Shown: piece by piece, positions 8,754 through 18,095 of the stretch | How the letters are laid out: every line of letters begins with the position of its first letter | How positions within the stretch are numbered: position 1 is the stretch's first letter | From: an uncultured Paracoccaceae bacterium | Lineage (GTDB): Bacteria; Pseudomonadota; Alphaproteobacteria; Rhodobacterales; Rhodobacteraceae | Length of the DNA: 64,000 bases | Assembly: GCA_947493745.1 (NCBI GenBank) | Contig: CANLSM010000009.1 | Span: 1 to 64,000, forward strand | Direction: 5' to 3' | Notes under the pieces: generated by a model | Databases searched by the model: none | What the model was told of the DNA's origin: nothing | The model's input: only the letters and a program-made list of their open reading frames with translations | Position numbers and translations under genes: made by a program

Positions 8754-10772
8754 CTAGAGCAGGGCTTCGGCTTTTTCCGCGACCCGCTCGGCAGTTATGC
8801 CGAAATGCGTGTAGAGGTCGTTGATGGGGCCCGAGGCGCCGAAGCTTTCCATGCCGACGAAATCACCCTTCTCGCGGCGGCCACGCTCACCATAGAGCCA
8901 GCGGTCCCAGCCGAAGCGGACGCCGGCCTCGACACCGACCCGGACCGGGCCTGCAGGCAGGACGCGGCGCCGGTAGGACTCGTCCTGTTCCTCGAAACGT
9001 TCCCAGCAGGGCATGGAGACCACGCGGGTGCCAATGCCCTTGGCCTCAAGGATGTCGCGGGCGGCCATGGCGATCTCGACCTCGGAGCCTGTCGCCATCA
9101 GGATGGCGCGGCGTTTGCCTGACGCCTCGGCCAGAACATAGGCGCCCATCTCAGTGAGGTTCTTGGTCTTGTGCTCGGTGCGGACTGTCGGCAGGCCTTG
9201 ACGGGTCAGCGCCAGGATTGTTGGGCGATCTGGGGAGCGGACGGCCATGTCCCAGGCTTCCATTGTCTCGACCGTGTCTGCGGGGCGCACGACCTGGATG
9301 TTGGGAATGGCGCGCAGGGCTGCCAGATGTTCCACGGGCTGGTGGGTGGGTCCGTCCTCGCCCAGACCGATGCTGTCATGGGTCATGACATAGACCGTCC
9401 GCGTGCCCATCAGGCAGCTCAGCCGGATCGCGCCGCGGGCATAATCGGTGAACACAAGGAAGGTGCCGCCATAGGGCATCACACCGCCATGGAGCGCCAT
9501 GCCGTTCATTGCCGCGGCCATGCCGTGTTCGCGGATGCCGTAATAGACGTAGCGGCCCTTGCGGTTGTCCGCGTCAAAGGTGCCGAGATCGGATGTCAGC
9601 GTGTTGTTGGAACCGGTGAGATCGGCAGAGCCGCCGATGGTCTCGGGCATCACCTTGTTGATCACCTCAAGCGCCATCTCGGAAGATTTCCGGGTGGCGA
9701 CCTTGGGGCTTTCCTCGGAAATCTTCTTCTTGAAGGCCTTGACCGCAGACGAGAGCTTTTTCGGGACGTCACCTTGCATGACCCGGTTGAACTCGGCCCG
9801 TTTGGACGCCGACAGCGCGTCAAGCCGGTTTTGCCAGGCTTCCTGGTTGGCAGCACCGCGCGATCCGATTGCAGCCCAGGCATCGGCCACATCGTTCGGG
9901 ATCACGAAGGGATCATGGCTCCAGCCATAGGTCTTGCGGACTGCGGCGATCTCATCCGCGCCCAGCGGAGAGCCGTGCGCCTTGGAGCTGTCCTGCTTGT
10001 TGGGCGAGCCAAAGCCGATATGGGTCTTGCAGGCAATCATCGAGGGCAGGTCGGAGGCCTTGGCAGCCGTGATGGCCGCGTCAATCTCATCCGGATCATG
10101 GCCGTCTATGGACTGGACATGCCAGCCTGCCGCGTTGAACCGCTGCACCTGATCGGTCACGTCCGACAGGTTCACGCGCCCGTCGATGGAGATGCCGTTG
10201 TCATCCCAGATCACGATCAGCTTGCCGAGTTTCTGTTTGCCGGCCAGACCGATGGCCTCGTGACTGATCCCCTCCATCAGGCAACCGTCGCCCGCGATGA
10301 CATAGGTGTGGTGATCCACGATCTTGGACCCAAAGCGCGCCGCGAGCGAGGCCTCGGCCATCGCAAACCCCACCGAATTGGCAATGCCCTGTCCAAGCGG
10401 GCCGGTGGTGGTCTCGATCCCGGTCGCATGGCCGTATTCCGGGTGGCCAGCGGTCTTCGCACCAAGCTGGCGGAAGTTTTTGACCTCATCCATGGTCATG
10501 TCGGCATAGCCCGTGAGATGCAACAGTCCGTAGATCAGCATCGAGCCGTGGCCTGCGGACAGGATGAACCGGTCGCGATCGGGCCAGTGCGGATCGGCGG
10601 CGTTGAATTTCAGGTGCTTCTCAAAGAGGACGGTCGCAACATCGGCCATGCCCATCGGCATGCCGGGATGGCCCGAATTGGCGGCCTGAACCGCGTCCAT
10701 GGCGAGGACGCGCAGTGCGCAGGCCTTCATCCAATGCTCTGAGTGCTGGCTGCGTAACTGGGAAATCTCCAC
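8754..10772 (-). CDS. tkt: Transketolase
   Basis: A 672-residue enzyme that moves two-carbon units between sugar phosphates in the pentose phosphate pathway. The thiamine diphosphate domain shows [13 protein letters not shown] (about 155-167) and the pyrimidine domain shows [15 protein letters not shown], with Glu as cofactor activator. Substrate-binding residues are seen in SGHPGMPMG and [16 protein letters not shown]. Length and domain order (N-terminal PP, middle Pyr, C-terminal) are normal. It is divergent from the zapA operon over 187 bases and ends at a strong terminator. The large antisense frame across it is a codon-bias shadow. Confidence 0.97.
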   Translation of the reverse strand: MEISQLRSQHSEHWMKACALRVLAMDAVQAANSGHPGMPMGMADVATVLFEKHLKFNAADPHWPDRDRFILSAGHGSMLIYGLLHLTGYADMTMDEVKNFRQLGAKTAGHPEYGHATGIETTTGPLGQGIANSVGFAMAEASLAARFGSKIVDHHTYVIAGDGCLMEGISHEAIGLAGKQKLGKLIVIWDDNGISIDGRVNLSDVTDQVQRFNAAGWHVQSIDGHDPDEIDAAITAAKASDLPSMIACKTHIGFGSPNKQDSSKAHGSPLGADEIAAVRKTYGWSHDPFVIPNDVADAWAAIGSRGAANQEAWQNRLDALSASKRAEFNRVMQGDVPKKLSSAVKAFKKKISEESPKVATRKSSEMALEVINKVMPETIGGSADLTGSNNTLTSDLGTFDADNRKGRYVYYGIREHGMAAAMNGMALHGGVMPYGGTFLVFTDYARGAIRLSCLMGTRTVYVMTHDSIGLGEDGPTHQPVEHLAALRAIPNIQVVRPADTVETMEAWDMAVRSPDRPTILALTRQGLPTVRTEHKTKNLTEMGAYVLAEASGKRRAILMATGSEVEIAMAARDILEAKGIGTRVVSMPCWERFEEQDESYRRRVLPAGPVRVGVEAGVRFGWDRWLYGERGRREKGDFVGMESFGASGPINDLYTHFGITAERVAEKAEALL

Positions 10773-10959
10773 GACGGGCGGCTCCTTTGTTGATCACATC
10801 TTGGTGGACCTTGTGGTTCTGATACCAGCGATGGGGCGCGGGTCAAGCGCCTTTGGCTTTAGCGCTCGGAATGGGTCTCTGTTTCGGGCTAAACTGGCGG
10901 CACATGCCCCGCGCGATGCGATTCGAATTGCATTGATAAGATGGGGAGAAAGGGCAGAT

Positions 10960-11196
10960 ATGGACGACATTAACGATCTTGCAGAGCGACTGCATGCGGC
11001 CTTGGCGCGTATCGAGGCCGTGGCGAGGGCTGCCGATCCGGGCGACGCCAACATGGCGGAGTTCAACAAGCTCAGGGCCGAAAACGAAACCCTGCAGAAA
11101 AATCTGGAGGCGTTCCGGCAGCAGCGTGACAGCGATGTGGCGCAGCTCGATACGCTGATCTCGCAGCTGAAACCGCTTGTCGAGGAGGTCAGCTGA
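10960..11196 (+). CDS. Small coiled-coil protein upstream of zapA
   Basis: A 78-residue, mostly helical protein. Heptad-like hydrophobic spacing runs from INDLAERLHAALARIEAVA to ETLQKNLEAFRQQ, and it has no cysteine or membrane segment. It ends in TGATG, overlapping the zapA start by one base, so the two are probably co-translated. That suggests a role at the division ring, perhaps binding ZapA or FtsZ; this is inference from position. The ATG at 10960 follows GGGGAGAAAGGG. No named family was recognised with certainty. Confidence 0.75.
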   Translation: MDDINDLAERLHAALARIEAVARAADPGDANMAEFNKLRAENETLQKNLEAFRQQRDSDVAQLDTLISQLKPLVEEVS

Positions 11197-11615
11197 TGCC
11201 CGAACTCACACTCGAAATCGGCGGTCGCAACTTCAAAGTCGCCTGTCAGGCAGGCGAGGAAGAACAATTACAGAAGGCGGCCAAGCTTCTGGATATGGAA
11301 GCGGGGACCCTGGTGGAGCAGATCGGACGGGTGCCCGAGAACCGGATGCTGCTGATGGCGGGGCTGATGCTCTCGGACCGGACCATTGGCGTCTATGGTG
11401 AGCTTGAGGCCTGTCAGGCCCAGATAAAGGCGCTGGAGACGCGGCTGCAACAGGCCGAGGCGCGGGTGGGTGAGATGTCGGCCCATGCCAAGAAGGTCGC
11501 GGATGTGACCCCGGCGGAAGACACTGCGTTGAGGGAGGAGGCGCAGGCCGCCAAGGCCGCTCTGGCAAAGGCGACTGCTGCGGCCGAGAAACTTGCCACG
11601 TCGCTGGAGGTCTAG
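11196..11615 (+). CDS. zapA: Cell division protein ZapA
   Basis: A 139-residue protein whose first 90 residues match ZapA: MPELTLEIGGRNFKVAC, EEEQLQKAAKLLD, then ENRMLLMAGLMLSDR, followed by a long coiled coil. ZapA binds FtsZ in the cytoplasm and bundles filaments in the Z ring. The C-terminal part (from about residue 90) is an extra alanine-, glutamate- and lysine-rich helix, making it longer than the roughly 110-residue E. coli protein. It is coupled to the small coiled-coil gene upstream. The stop overlaps the opposing DUF2237 stop by four bases (CTAG). No 6S RNA-like segment follows it here. Confidence 0.9.
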   Translation: MPELTLEIGGRNFKVACQAGEEEQLQKAAKLLDMEAGTLVEQIGRVPENRMLLMAGLMLSDRTIGVYGELEACQAQIKALETRLQQAEARVGEMSAHAKKVADVTPAEDTALREEAQAAKAALAKATAAAEKLATSLEV

Positions 11616-11983
11616 TCCTCCGCCACGGCGAACTCTTTGAGGACATCAAGCGGCACACGGGTCAGTGCGGAGGCGTGCGTCGCCTCCAGCACCACATCCG
11701 GTGCGGCGTCGGCTTCATGGGCCTCCACCCAGCGTTCCAGACAGAGACACCATTGGTCGCCGGGCTTCAGGCCCGGGAACGCGAATTCGGGGCGCGGTGT
11801 GACGAGATCATTTCCACGCATGTAGGAAAATTCCAGAAACCGCTGGGTGAGCCGCGTGCAGACGACATGCTGGCCCCTGTCCTGAGGGCTGGTGTTGCAG
11901 CAGCCATCGCGAAAAAACCCGGTCAGCGGGTCCTTTGAGCAGGGTTGCAACGGTTCGCCGAGGACGTTCAGGGGCTCACTCAT
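11612..11983 (-). CDS. DUF2237 family protein
   Basis: A 123-residue soluble protein matching DUF2237: NVLGEPLQPCSKDPLTGFFRDGCC, with the paired-cysteine region near residue 28, then TQRFLEFSYMRGNDL and LKPGDQWCLCLERW. Six cysteines, two of them paired in CC, suggest metal binding or a redox role, but the family has no proven function. It is the last gene of a four-gene minus-strand operon; its ATG overlaps the end of the CrtC-like gene by eight bases. Confidence 0.85.
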   Translation of the reverse strand: MSEPLNVLGEPLQPCSKDPLTGFFRDGCCNTSPQDRGQHVVCTRLTQRFLEFSYMRGNDLVTPRPEFAFPGLKPGDQWCLCLERWVEAHEADAAPDVVLEATHASALTRVPLDVLKEFAVAED

Positions 11984-13019
11984 ATCCTGTCATCTCCAGA
12001 TATCCCACGCCGGTATGGCTGCCGCTGATGCTAACCGGCCCTTCCCAATAGGGAAAGAGCGTGGTCATGAAGCTTTGCGGATTGAGGGCGCGGACTTCAA
12101 CATCGAGGCCACGTTCGGGCAGTTTCAGCCGCCATGAGGTCGGGATGTCGCGCCCGCCGACATCGCTTGTCTCAAGCGGTGAGAAGACGATCGCGCCATT
12201 GGCAATCTGCGTTGCCTGCCCGTTTTCTATCCAGGTGCCTGCGCTGAAATGCGGCTCTTTCAGACTGCGGATGCGGGCAAGCATCACCTTCTCGCCGCTG
12301 TCCAGATGCAGCGAGAACCAGTCCCAGCCGGTCTGATCCCCGGACAGTTGCTGCGAGGACCACTCGCGGTCCAGCCAGGCCGTGCCGGTAACCTGTTGCG
12401 GTTTGCCATCGATGGTCACCGAGCCGCTCAGACTATAGTGCGGCTGGCTGTAGTAGTAGGAGGCCTGTCCGGTCTCGGACTTTACCGCGAACCCGTCCTG
12501 CCCGTGCCGAATGAGCGGTCCATAAGCGCTCAGCTTGACGTCATATGAAAAGCCCGGTCCGTTGGCGCTCAGCAAGAGGTCGTCGAAATCCGGGCCGGCC
12601 ATGCGCCAGTCATCGATCCACGCCTCAAACGGTGCGATCCGGACGCCCGCCTGACCGATGCCGCCGCGGGCAAAGATCTCGCCCACAAAGTGCCGATTCG
12701 GTGTGGTCAGCCCCGCATGACCCATCCAGATCTGGCGGCTTTGCCAGCCTGTGCCGGTGTCGTTCGGCTGACCAGCCTGCCGGAAGAGCGTCCATTGCAG
12801 GCCCATCTGGGTTCCGTCCTCGGTCTCCAGGTTGGCCGTGACGTACCACCACTCGATCCGAAAATCGGGATGAGCGCCGTGATCGGCCGGGAATACAAGC
12901 GGACTGTCAGCTGTGACCTGAGCGTAGCCGTCACCATTGTCGCCAAGGCCTGCAAAGCTCTGACCGAGAACCGGGAGCCCCGCGAGACAAAGGATGCAGA
13001 GAAGCGCTCTAACGTTCAT
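11976..13019 (-). CDS. Exported CrtC/AttH-like lipocalin-fold protein
   Basis: A 347-residue protein with a signal peptide (LLCILCLAGLPVLGQSFA). It shows the pattern of the carotenoid 1,2-hydratase (CrtC)/AttH group: FPADHGAHPDFRIEWWYVTA near residue 45, then GTAWLDREWSSQ and GWDWFSLHLDSGEKVM near residues 215-245. No carotenoid genes are near; the partners are an ABC ATPase and an FtsX-type permease, the arrangement known from AttEFGH-like systems. It is therefore more likely an envelope lipid- or ligand-handling protein than a carotenoid hydratase. The ATG at 13019 sits inside the end of the permease gene. The alternative TTG two codons upstream is less likely. Confidence 0.8.
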   Translation of the reverse strand: MNVRALLCILCLAGLPVLGQSFAGLGDNGDGYAQVTADSPLVFPADHGAHPDFRIEWWYVTANLETEDGTQMGLQWTLFRQAGQPNDTGTGWQSRQIWMGHAGLTTPNRHFVGEIFARGGIGQAGVRIAPFEAWIDDWRMAGPDFDDLLLSANGPGFSYDVKLSAYGPLIRHGQDGFAVKSETGQASYYYSQPHYSLSGSVTIDGKPQQVTGTAWLDREWSSQQLSGDQTGWDWFSLHLDSGEKVMLARIRSLKEPHFSAGTWIENGQATQIANGAIVFSPLETSDVGGRDIPTSWRLKLPERGLDVEVRALNPQSFMTTLFPYWEGPVSISGSHTGVGYLEMTGYE

Positions 13020-15426
13020 CGGCAAAGATCCTCAGCAGACGCCCGGCCGGGGTGCGGCGGAGCTTGATGACCGGCCAGAGTGCGGCCAGCGCGGCGGTGC
13101 CAAGCGCCATGGCCAGCAAAGCGATCCATTGCCCGGGAAAGAGGAAGATCGGAAGTTTCCAGCCAAAGGCCTCGACATTGATCACCTGCATGAGGATCCA
13201 TGCGACCGCCAGTCCAAGGGGCAAGGCGAGTATCGCCGTCAGGAAGGCAAGCATCAACGCCCGGATCAGCTCGATCCGCCCAAGGGTCGCCCGTGTGATC
13301 CCCATGGCCCAGAGCGGCGCAAGTTGCGGCAGGCGCATCGTGGCAAGCGTCAGGAGGCTGGTGAGAAGCGCGATCCCCGCTACCGTCAGGGTGAGCGCAT
13401 TCAGCGCGATGGTCACTGCAAAGGTCTTCTCGAAGACCTGTCTGGAAAAGCCCTTGATCCCGGCCTGATCAATCGTCTGGCTGTCGGAGAGGGCGAACTG
13501 TTGTGTCAGTTCGGCCTGCAGCCCGGCAACATCCTCGGGGGCCATCCGCAGTCCGAAGCGCTGTTTCGCGACATCTGGAAAGTGTCTCAGGAGCCGGGCC
13601 TGGGACACGATCGCTGCTCCAACCGGGTTGCCGTAGTCGGGATAGACGCCCGCCACGATTAGTGGCACCGCGCCATTGGGAACCGGAAGGGAGAGAGTAT
13701 CGCCCGTCGTAAGTTCAAACCGGCGCGCGAGCTGTTCACTGACAAGGATATGATCGCCACCTGCGATCTTCTCCCATGGGGTCGTCAGACCCTCCAGGAT
13801 GGGCCAGTTGTCTGCATAGGTCGGATGATCCACAACACCGTAAAGCGTGAAGGGCCAGCCCTGATAGGCCAGGTCCTCGCCCCAGATCGGCAGGATCGCA
13901 TCGACCCGCTCATCGGCAGTCAGCCAACGCGCGATATCAGCGCCCTGCGCGTCATCGCTTGCGGTGACGTAAAGCTCGGCGGCCAGACGCTGATCGAGCC
14001 AGCCCAGAAACGTCTTGCGGAAGCTGTCGACCATGGTACCGACACCGATATTGACCGACAAGGCCAGCAGAAGCGCCATGAGCGCCAGTGACAGGCCGCG
14101 AAGCTGCTGGCGGCCGTCTGCCCAGAACCACCGGGCAAGAGGGGCCCTTGCGCGGCTTGCCGCCAGGCTGAGCACTTTGTTCAGCACCACCGGCAACATC
14201 AGGGCCGCGCCCATCAGAACGCCGCCCATCACCGCAAAGCTTGCCGCCAGACCGGATCCGAAGATCAGAAGCAGCCCGGCCCCGATCAGCAACCCCGAAG
14301 CGAGGGCGCTCTGCCGTCTGAGGCTGGCTTGCTGGGCTGCATGCCACGCCTCGGGCAGGGCCGGGGCCAGAACCGGCAGATTGGCCGCCCGCCAGAGGCT
14401 TTGTACCGATGCGACAAGGGCACCGGCAAAGCTCATCCCGAGGCCAAGCGCCCACCAGCTTGGCCGCAGGGACAACTCGCCCGAGATCTCCGCACCGTAT
14501 AGCCCGCGCAGGCTCAGGGCGACATCGGGCAGAAGCGTCGCCGCGATGACATAGCCCATGACCATGCCGGCCACCGCAGAGATCGAGACAATCAGCGAGA
14601 GTTCCATGACCAGCCCGGCCACCAGCATGCGCGAAGAGGTGCCACAAGCGCGCAAGGTCCGAAACATTGCCCTGCGCTGCTCGAATGCAAGCCCGATGGT
14701 CGAATGCACGATGAAGAGGCCGACAACGAAGGACAGAAATCCGAAGGCCGTCAGGTTGAGATGGAAACTGTCTGTCAGACGCGCGAGATCGCCCTGGGTT
14801 TCCTGCGCCAGTTTCCCGACCCGCCCATCGGTCAGGACCTCGACCGGCGTCAGGTCCTGCCGTTGGTCCGGGGCGAAGATCAGATAGCTCACGGCGTCTG
14901 CTTCCAGAAGCCGCTCGGCCAGGGAGATATCCATGATCGCGACCCCCGGCGGCAGGCTGTCGTCGATCCGGTGTTGCGGGAACGTCTCGGGCAACCGATC
15001 TACCGTTGTGGGATGAAGAAAGACACGCCCTTCGGGTGACAGAAATGCACCAATATCCTCGGACCCGGCGGGCAGGCGAAGCATATCAGCCTCCACCGGC
15101 AGGGTGATCGGATCGATCCCGATGATCCGAAGCGACCCTCTGGGCCCGCGCAGACGCCCCTCGATCACCGGCGAGACCTTCCAGCCGGACAGGCGGAGCA
15201 TCACATAATCCTCAAGCGCCACATCACGCCCCTCGGCCCCAAGCCGGGTCAGACCGTCACCACCCAGAACGGACGCCGCCTGATCGTAGCTTGCCCGTGC
15301 CTCGGCGTTCAGCGCCTGGACCCCGGACCAAAGGGCGGTTGCCACGGCCAGTCCGATGACGAGCGTCAGCAATTGAAAGGGCTTCTGCCTCCAGTGCGAT
15401 ATGAGGGCCTTGAGTAGCGTTCTCAC
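13009..15426 (-). CDS. FtsX-type ABC transporter permease
   Basis: An 805-residue membrane protein with an N-terminal anchor (LLTLVIGLAVATALWSGVQAL), a large periplasmic domain, then two FtsX/MacB-like four-helix blocks (about residues 225-440 and 665-800). It pairs with the ATPase encoded just upstream with an ATGA overlap, and with the exported CrtC-like protein downstream. Transporters of this kind usually extract or move lipids or lipoproteins from the inner membrane rather than import solutes; the substrate here is unknown. The double-FtsX layout in one chain resembles YbbP-like permeases more than LolC/E. Confidence 0.88.
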   Translation of the reverse strand: MRTLLKALISHWRQKPFQLLTLVIGLAVATALWSGVQALNAEARASYDQAASVLGGDGLTRLGAEGRDVALEDYVMLRLSGWKVSPVIEGRLRGPRGSLRIIGIDPITLPVEADMLRLPAGSEDIGAFLSPEGRVFLHPTTVDRLPETFPQHRIDDSLPPGVAIMDISLAERLLEADAVSYLIFAPDQRQDLTPVEVLTDGRVGKLAQETQGDLARLTDSFHLNLTAFGFLSFVVGLFIVHSTIGLAFEQRRAMFRTLRACGTSSRMLVAGLVMELSLIVSISAVAGMVMGYVIAATLLPDVALSLRGLYGAEISGELSLRPSWWALGLGMSFAGALVASVQSLWRAANLPVLAPALPEAWHAAQQASLRRQSALASGLLIGAGLLLIFGSGLAASFAVMGGVLMGAALMLPVVLNKVLSLAASRARAPLARWFWADGRQQLRGLSLALMALLLALSVNIGVGTMVDSFRKTFLGWLDQRLAAELYVTASDDAQGADIARWLTADERVDAILPIWGEDLAYQGWPFTLYGVVDHPTYADNWPILEGLTTPWEKIAGGDHILVSEQLARRFELTTGDTLSLPVPNGAVPLIVAGVYPDYGNPVGAAIVSQARLLRHFPDVAKQRFGLRMAPEDVAGLQAELTQQFALSDSQTIDQAGIKGFSRQVFEKTFAVTIALNALTLTVAGIALLTSLLTLATMRLPQLAPLWAMGITRATLGRIELIRALMLAFLTAILALPLGLAVAWILMQVINVEAFGWKLPIFLFPGQWIALLAMALGTAALAALWPVIKLRRTPAGRLLRIFADER

Positions 15427-16076
15427 AGGATCTTCCCGCCTTTCAGGGTGACCACACGGTCGAGCTTGGCTGCCAGCCGCTGTGAATGCGTGACCATCAG
15501 GACCGAGGTTCCGGTCTCGGCCACGAGACCCAGAAGCAGATCCATCACCGTATCGCCGGTTGCCTCATCGAGATTTCCGGTTGGCTCATCGGCCAGAAGG
15601 AGGGCGGGGCGGGTGGCAAGGGCCCGTCCGATGGCCACCCGTTGCTGCTGGCCACCCGAGAGCTGCTCGGGGAACCGATCGGCCATCTCCGCAAGACCCA
15701 GCCGGATGAGCAGATCACGGCCCCAGTCCTCGTCGTAATGTCCGGCGATGCGCGCCTGAAAACCGAGATTATCGGCCACACTGAGCGACGGGATAAGGTT
15801 GAACTGCTGAAAGACGACACCCAGCGTTTCGCGTCTGAGCCGCGAGCGCATTGTATCATCCATCCGCGACAGGTCCTTGCCGTTCACGGAAATTTCGCCG
15901 CCGTCAAAGCCGTCAAGCCCGGCGATGAGATGCAGGAAAGTGCTCTTGCCCGATCCGCTTTCGCCGGTCAGGGCGGCACTTTCACCGGCCGCCAGGTCGA
16001 AATCGATCCCGTCGAGCACGGTGATGCGCCGACCGCCGGTCTCAAAGGATTTGGTAACAGCCCGGGCCTTCAGCAT
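15423..16076 (-). CDS. ABC transporter ATP-binding protein (LolD/MacB type)
   Basis: A 217-residue ATPase. Walker A GESGSGKST is at 38-46, the Q loop in VVFQQFNLIPSLS, the signature LSGGQQQR at 139-146 and Walker B LLLADEPTGNLD from about 159. VFQQFNLIP and the short length place it in the LolD/MacB/YbbA subgroup, which drives FtsX-type permeases. The start at 16076 is preferred, with AGGAAAG upstream; the longer frame to 16205 would run into the divergent promoter region. It is first in the operon with the permease, CrtC-like and DUF2237 genes. Confidence 0.92.
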   Translation of the reverse strand: MLKARAVTKSFETGGRRITVLDGIDFDLAAGESAALTGESGSGKSTFLHLIAGLDGFDGGEISVNGKDLSRMDDTMRSRLRRETLGVVFQQFNLIPSLSVADNLGFQARIAGHYDEDWGRDLLIRLGLAEMADRFPEQLSGGQQQRVAIGRALATRPALLLADEPTGNLDEATGDTVMDLLLGLVAETGTSVLMVTHSQRLAAKLDRVVTLKGGKIL

Positions 16077-16191
16077 GGTGGTTCTTTCCTGTTCTTCTAT
16101 GCGACTTAAACCATCGGCCTTGCGATTGCATGAGACAAACCGTCCTGTTCGCGCGCTTGCCAATTCTTCGCGCCTTCGTCTTACTGAGGCA

Positions 16192-17346
16192 ATGACACAG
16201 GACACGGAAACCCTTGCCCAGATCGCGGATGCAGTGACATCGCTTTGTGAAGCCTTTTCGGGAAGTTACTGGCGCGAACTGGATCAGAGGCGCGCCTATC
16301 CGACCGCGTTCGTTAAGGCGATGACAGAGGCGGGCTATCTCGGTGCGCTGATCCCTGAGGCCTATGGTGGCTCCGGTCTGGGATTGACGGTTGCGGCGCG
16401 CATTCTGGAGACGATCCATGCAACGGGGGGCAACGCGGCGGCGCTCCATGCGCAGATGTATGTGATGGGAACGCTGCTGCGCCATGGCTCCGAGGCGCAA
16501 AAGCGGAAATGGCTGCCGGAGGTGGCCTCGGGCAAGCTGCGGCTGCAGGCATTCGGCGTGACCGAACCGGGTGCCGGGACCGAGACCACGGCGATTACCA
16601 CACGGGCTGAACGGCGCGGCGAGACCTATGTGATCAACGGGCAGAAGGTGTGGACGTCCCGGGCGGAGCATTCCGATCTGATGATCCTGCTTGCGCGGAC
16701 CACGCCGAAAGAGCAGTGCACGCGGCGATCCGACGGGCTGTCGGTCTTTCTGGTCGATATGCGCAAGGCCGACGGGCTGAGCATTCGCCCGATCCCGACG
16801 ATGATCAACCATGCTACGACGGAAGTGTATTTCGACAATGTCGAGGTGCCGGCGGCCAATCTGATCGGCGAGGAAGGGCGCGGCTTTCGCTATGTGCTTG
16901 ACGGGATGAATGCGGAGCGCATCCTGATTGCAGCTGAATGTATCGGGGATGCGACATGGTTTGTGGAAACCGCGCGCGACTATGCCAATGACCGCGTGGT
17001 CTTCGGGTGCCCCATCGGTGCCAATCAAGGCGTGCAGTTCCCGATTGCCCGCGCCTATGCGGATGCGCAGGCGGCCCGGCTGATGGTCTGCCATGCGGCG
17101 GGGCTCTATGATGCGGGCGTATCGTGCGGAGCGGAGGCCAACATGGCCAAGCTGCTGGCTGCCGACGCATCCTGGAAGGCTGCGGACATGTGCCTGCAAA
17201 CCCATGGTGGATTCGGTTTCGCCAGTGATTTCGATGTGGAACGCAAGTTCCGGGAGACGCGGCTCTACCAGGTTGCGCCGATCTCGACCAATCTCATCCT
17301 CGCGCATCTGGGTGAGCATGTTCTGGGTCTGCCCAAATCCTATTAG
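16192..17346 (+). CDS. Acyl-CoA dehydrogenase family protein
   Basis: A 384-residue FAD enzyme. It has a helical N-terminal domain with PEAYGGSGLGL at 55-65, the middle beta domain with FGVTEPGAGTETTAI (121-135) and KVWTSRAEHSDLM, and the C-terminal domain with LQTHGGFGFASDFDVERKFR. The likely base is Glu242 in MNAERILIAAE, the isovaleryl-type position, because the medium-chain-type position reads LYQVAPIS with no Glu. The substrate is unknown; short branched acyl-CoA is a reasonable guess. It starts 115 bases from the divergent ABC operon. The ATG at 16192 is chosen by family alignment, with GAGG just upstream. Confidence 0.88.
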   Translation: MTQDTETLAQIADAVTSLCEAFSGSYWRELDQRRAYPTAFVKAMTEAGYLGALIPEAYGGSGLGLTVAARILETIHATGGNAAALHAQMYVMGTLLRHGSEAQKRKWLPEVASGKLRLQAFGVTEPGAGTETTAITTRAERRGETYVINGQKVWTSRAEHSDLMILLARTTPKEQCTRRSDGLSVFLVDMRKADGLSIRPIPTMINHATTEVYFDNVEVPAANLIGEEGRGFRYVLDGMNAERILIAAECIGDATWFVETARDYANDRVVFGCPIGANQGVQFPIARAYADAQAARLMVCHAAGLYDAGVSCGAEANMAKLLAADASWKAADMCLQTHGGFGFASDFDVERKFRETRLYQVAPISTNLILAHLGEHVLGLPKSY

Positions 17347-17372
17347 GGCAGTTCCGACGTTACGGCCGGATT

Positions 17373-17394
17373 GGATATTTTTACCAAAAAGAAG
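17373..17394 (+). repeat. Dispersed intergenic repeat copy (short form)
   Basis: Reads GGATATTTTTACC followed by AAAAAGAAG. It matches the right half of the repeat at 8684 and 35001 but lacks the CCTCCGGCGG part. It lies between the acyl-CoA dehydrogenase gene and grxD. Confidence 0.5.
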
Positions 17395-17399
17395 GGGGT

Positions 17400-17428
17400 G
17401 GGGCCGCGCCTCATAGGCAGACGGCCCC
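17400..17428 (-). terminator. Probable terminator of grxD
   Basis: On minus, GGGGCCG (17428-17422) pairs with CGGCCCC (17406-17400), with an inner GCCT-ATG-AGGC hairpin. It is followed by a T-rich run (CTTCTTTTTGG). It lies 12 bases past the grxD stop. Confidence 0.5.
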
Positions 17429-17440
17429 GTGCGATACGGT

Positions 17441-17812
17441 TTATCCGGCAGTGTTGGCTTCGCGGATCTTTTCTGCGGCATCCTTGTCAAACGCCACGCC
17501 TTTCTCGGAGAAGAGCGTGTCGAGTTCACCGGAGAGCGTCATCTCGGTGATGATGTCGCAGCCGCCGATGAACTCCCCCTTGACGTAGAGCTGGGGGATC
17601 GTCGGCCAATCTGAGTAGGCCTTGATGCCTTCACGGATGCCCTCATCAGCCAGCACATTCACGTCCTTGAAACTGACGCCCATGTAGTTCAGCACGCCCG
17701 CGACCCGGCTTGAAAATCCACATTGCGGCATTTCCGACGTGCCCTTCATGAAGAGCACCACGTCATTGGCTTCCACCTCTGACTTGATCTGGATTTGCGC
17801 TGCGTCGGTCAT
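17441..17812 (-). CDS. grxD: Monothiol glutaredoxin Grx4 family (GrxD)
   Basis: A 123-residue protein with the CGFS active site (Cys31 in MPQCGFSSR) and the glutathione-binding segments WPTIPQLYVKGEFIGGCDI. Such glutaredoxins bind a glutathione-ligated 2Fe-2S cluster and pass it on, usually with BolA. bolA lies upstream on the same strand, about 280 bases away, which supports a Grx4-BolA pair. The C-terminal tail (about 15 residues, EKIREANTAG) is slightly longer than in E. coli. Confidence 0.95.
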   Translation of the reverse strand: MTDAAQIQIKSEVEANDVVLFMKGTSEMPQCGFSSRVAGVLNYMGVSFKDVNVLADEGIREGIKAYSDWPTIPQLYVKGEFIGGCDIITEMTLSGELDTLFSEKGVAFDKDAAEKIREANTAG

Positions 17813-18095
17813 GTCTGGCTCCTCGCGGGATGTCTTGTGCTTGCAGGTTACCTAGTCGGTGAATGAGCGATTGAAAAGATGAAGGTGATCAACTTTGTCC
17901 GAAAGGTCACTTTTGTCGTGGGAATTGGGGATTATCCGTCAGCACCGCCGGAAGATGTGGACCCTTGCACATTCGATCCAAATCGCTCTTTATCCTCACC
18001 AATTCTGAGCGCGTTTATGGCGGAGAAATAATCCTAGATCACGATGATCGTGCCTACCAGAAGAAGGGTGCCGAGAATGAAATCTGCCAAACCGC

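Noticed and set aside
9171-10742. 523-residue open frame on plus across transketolase
   Set aside because: It is the antisense shadow of tkt, caused by high GC at third codon positions; no family motif and no ribosome site.
11616-11660. 6S RNA after zapA, as in enterics
   Set aside because: The zapA stop overlaps the opposing DUF2237 gene, leaving no room for a non-coding RNA gene.
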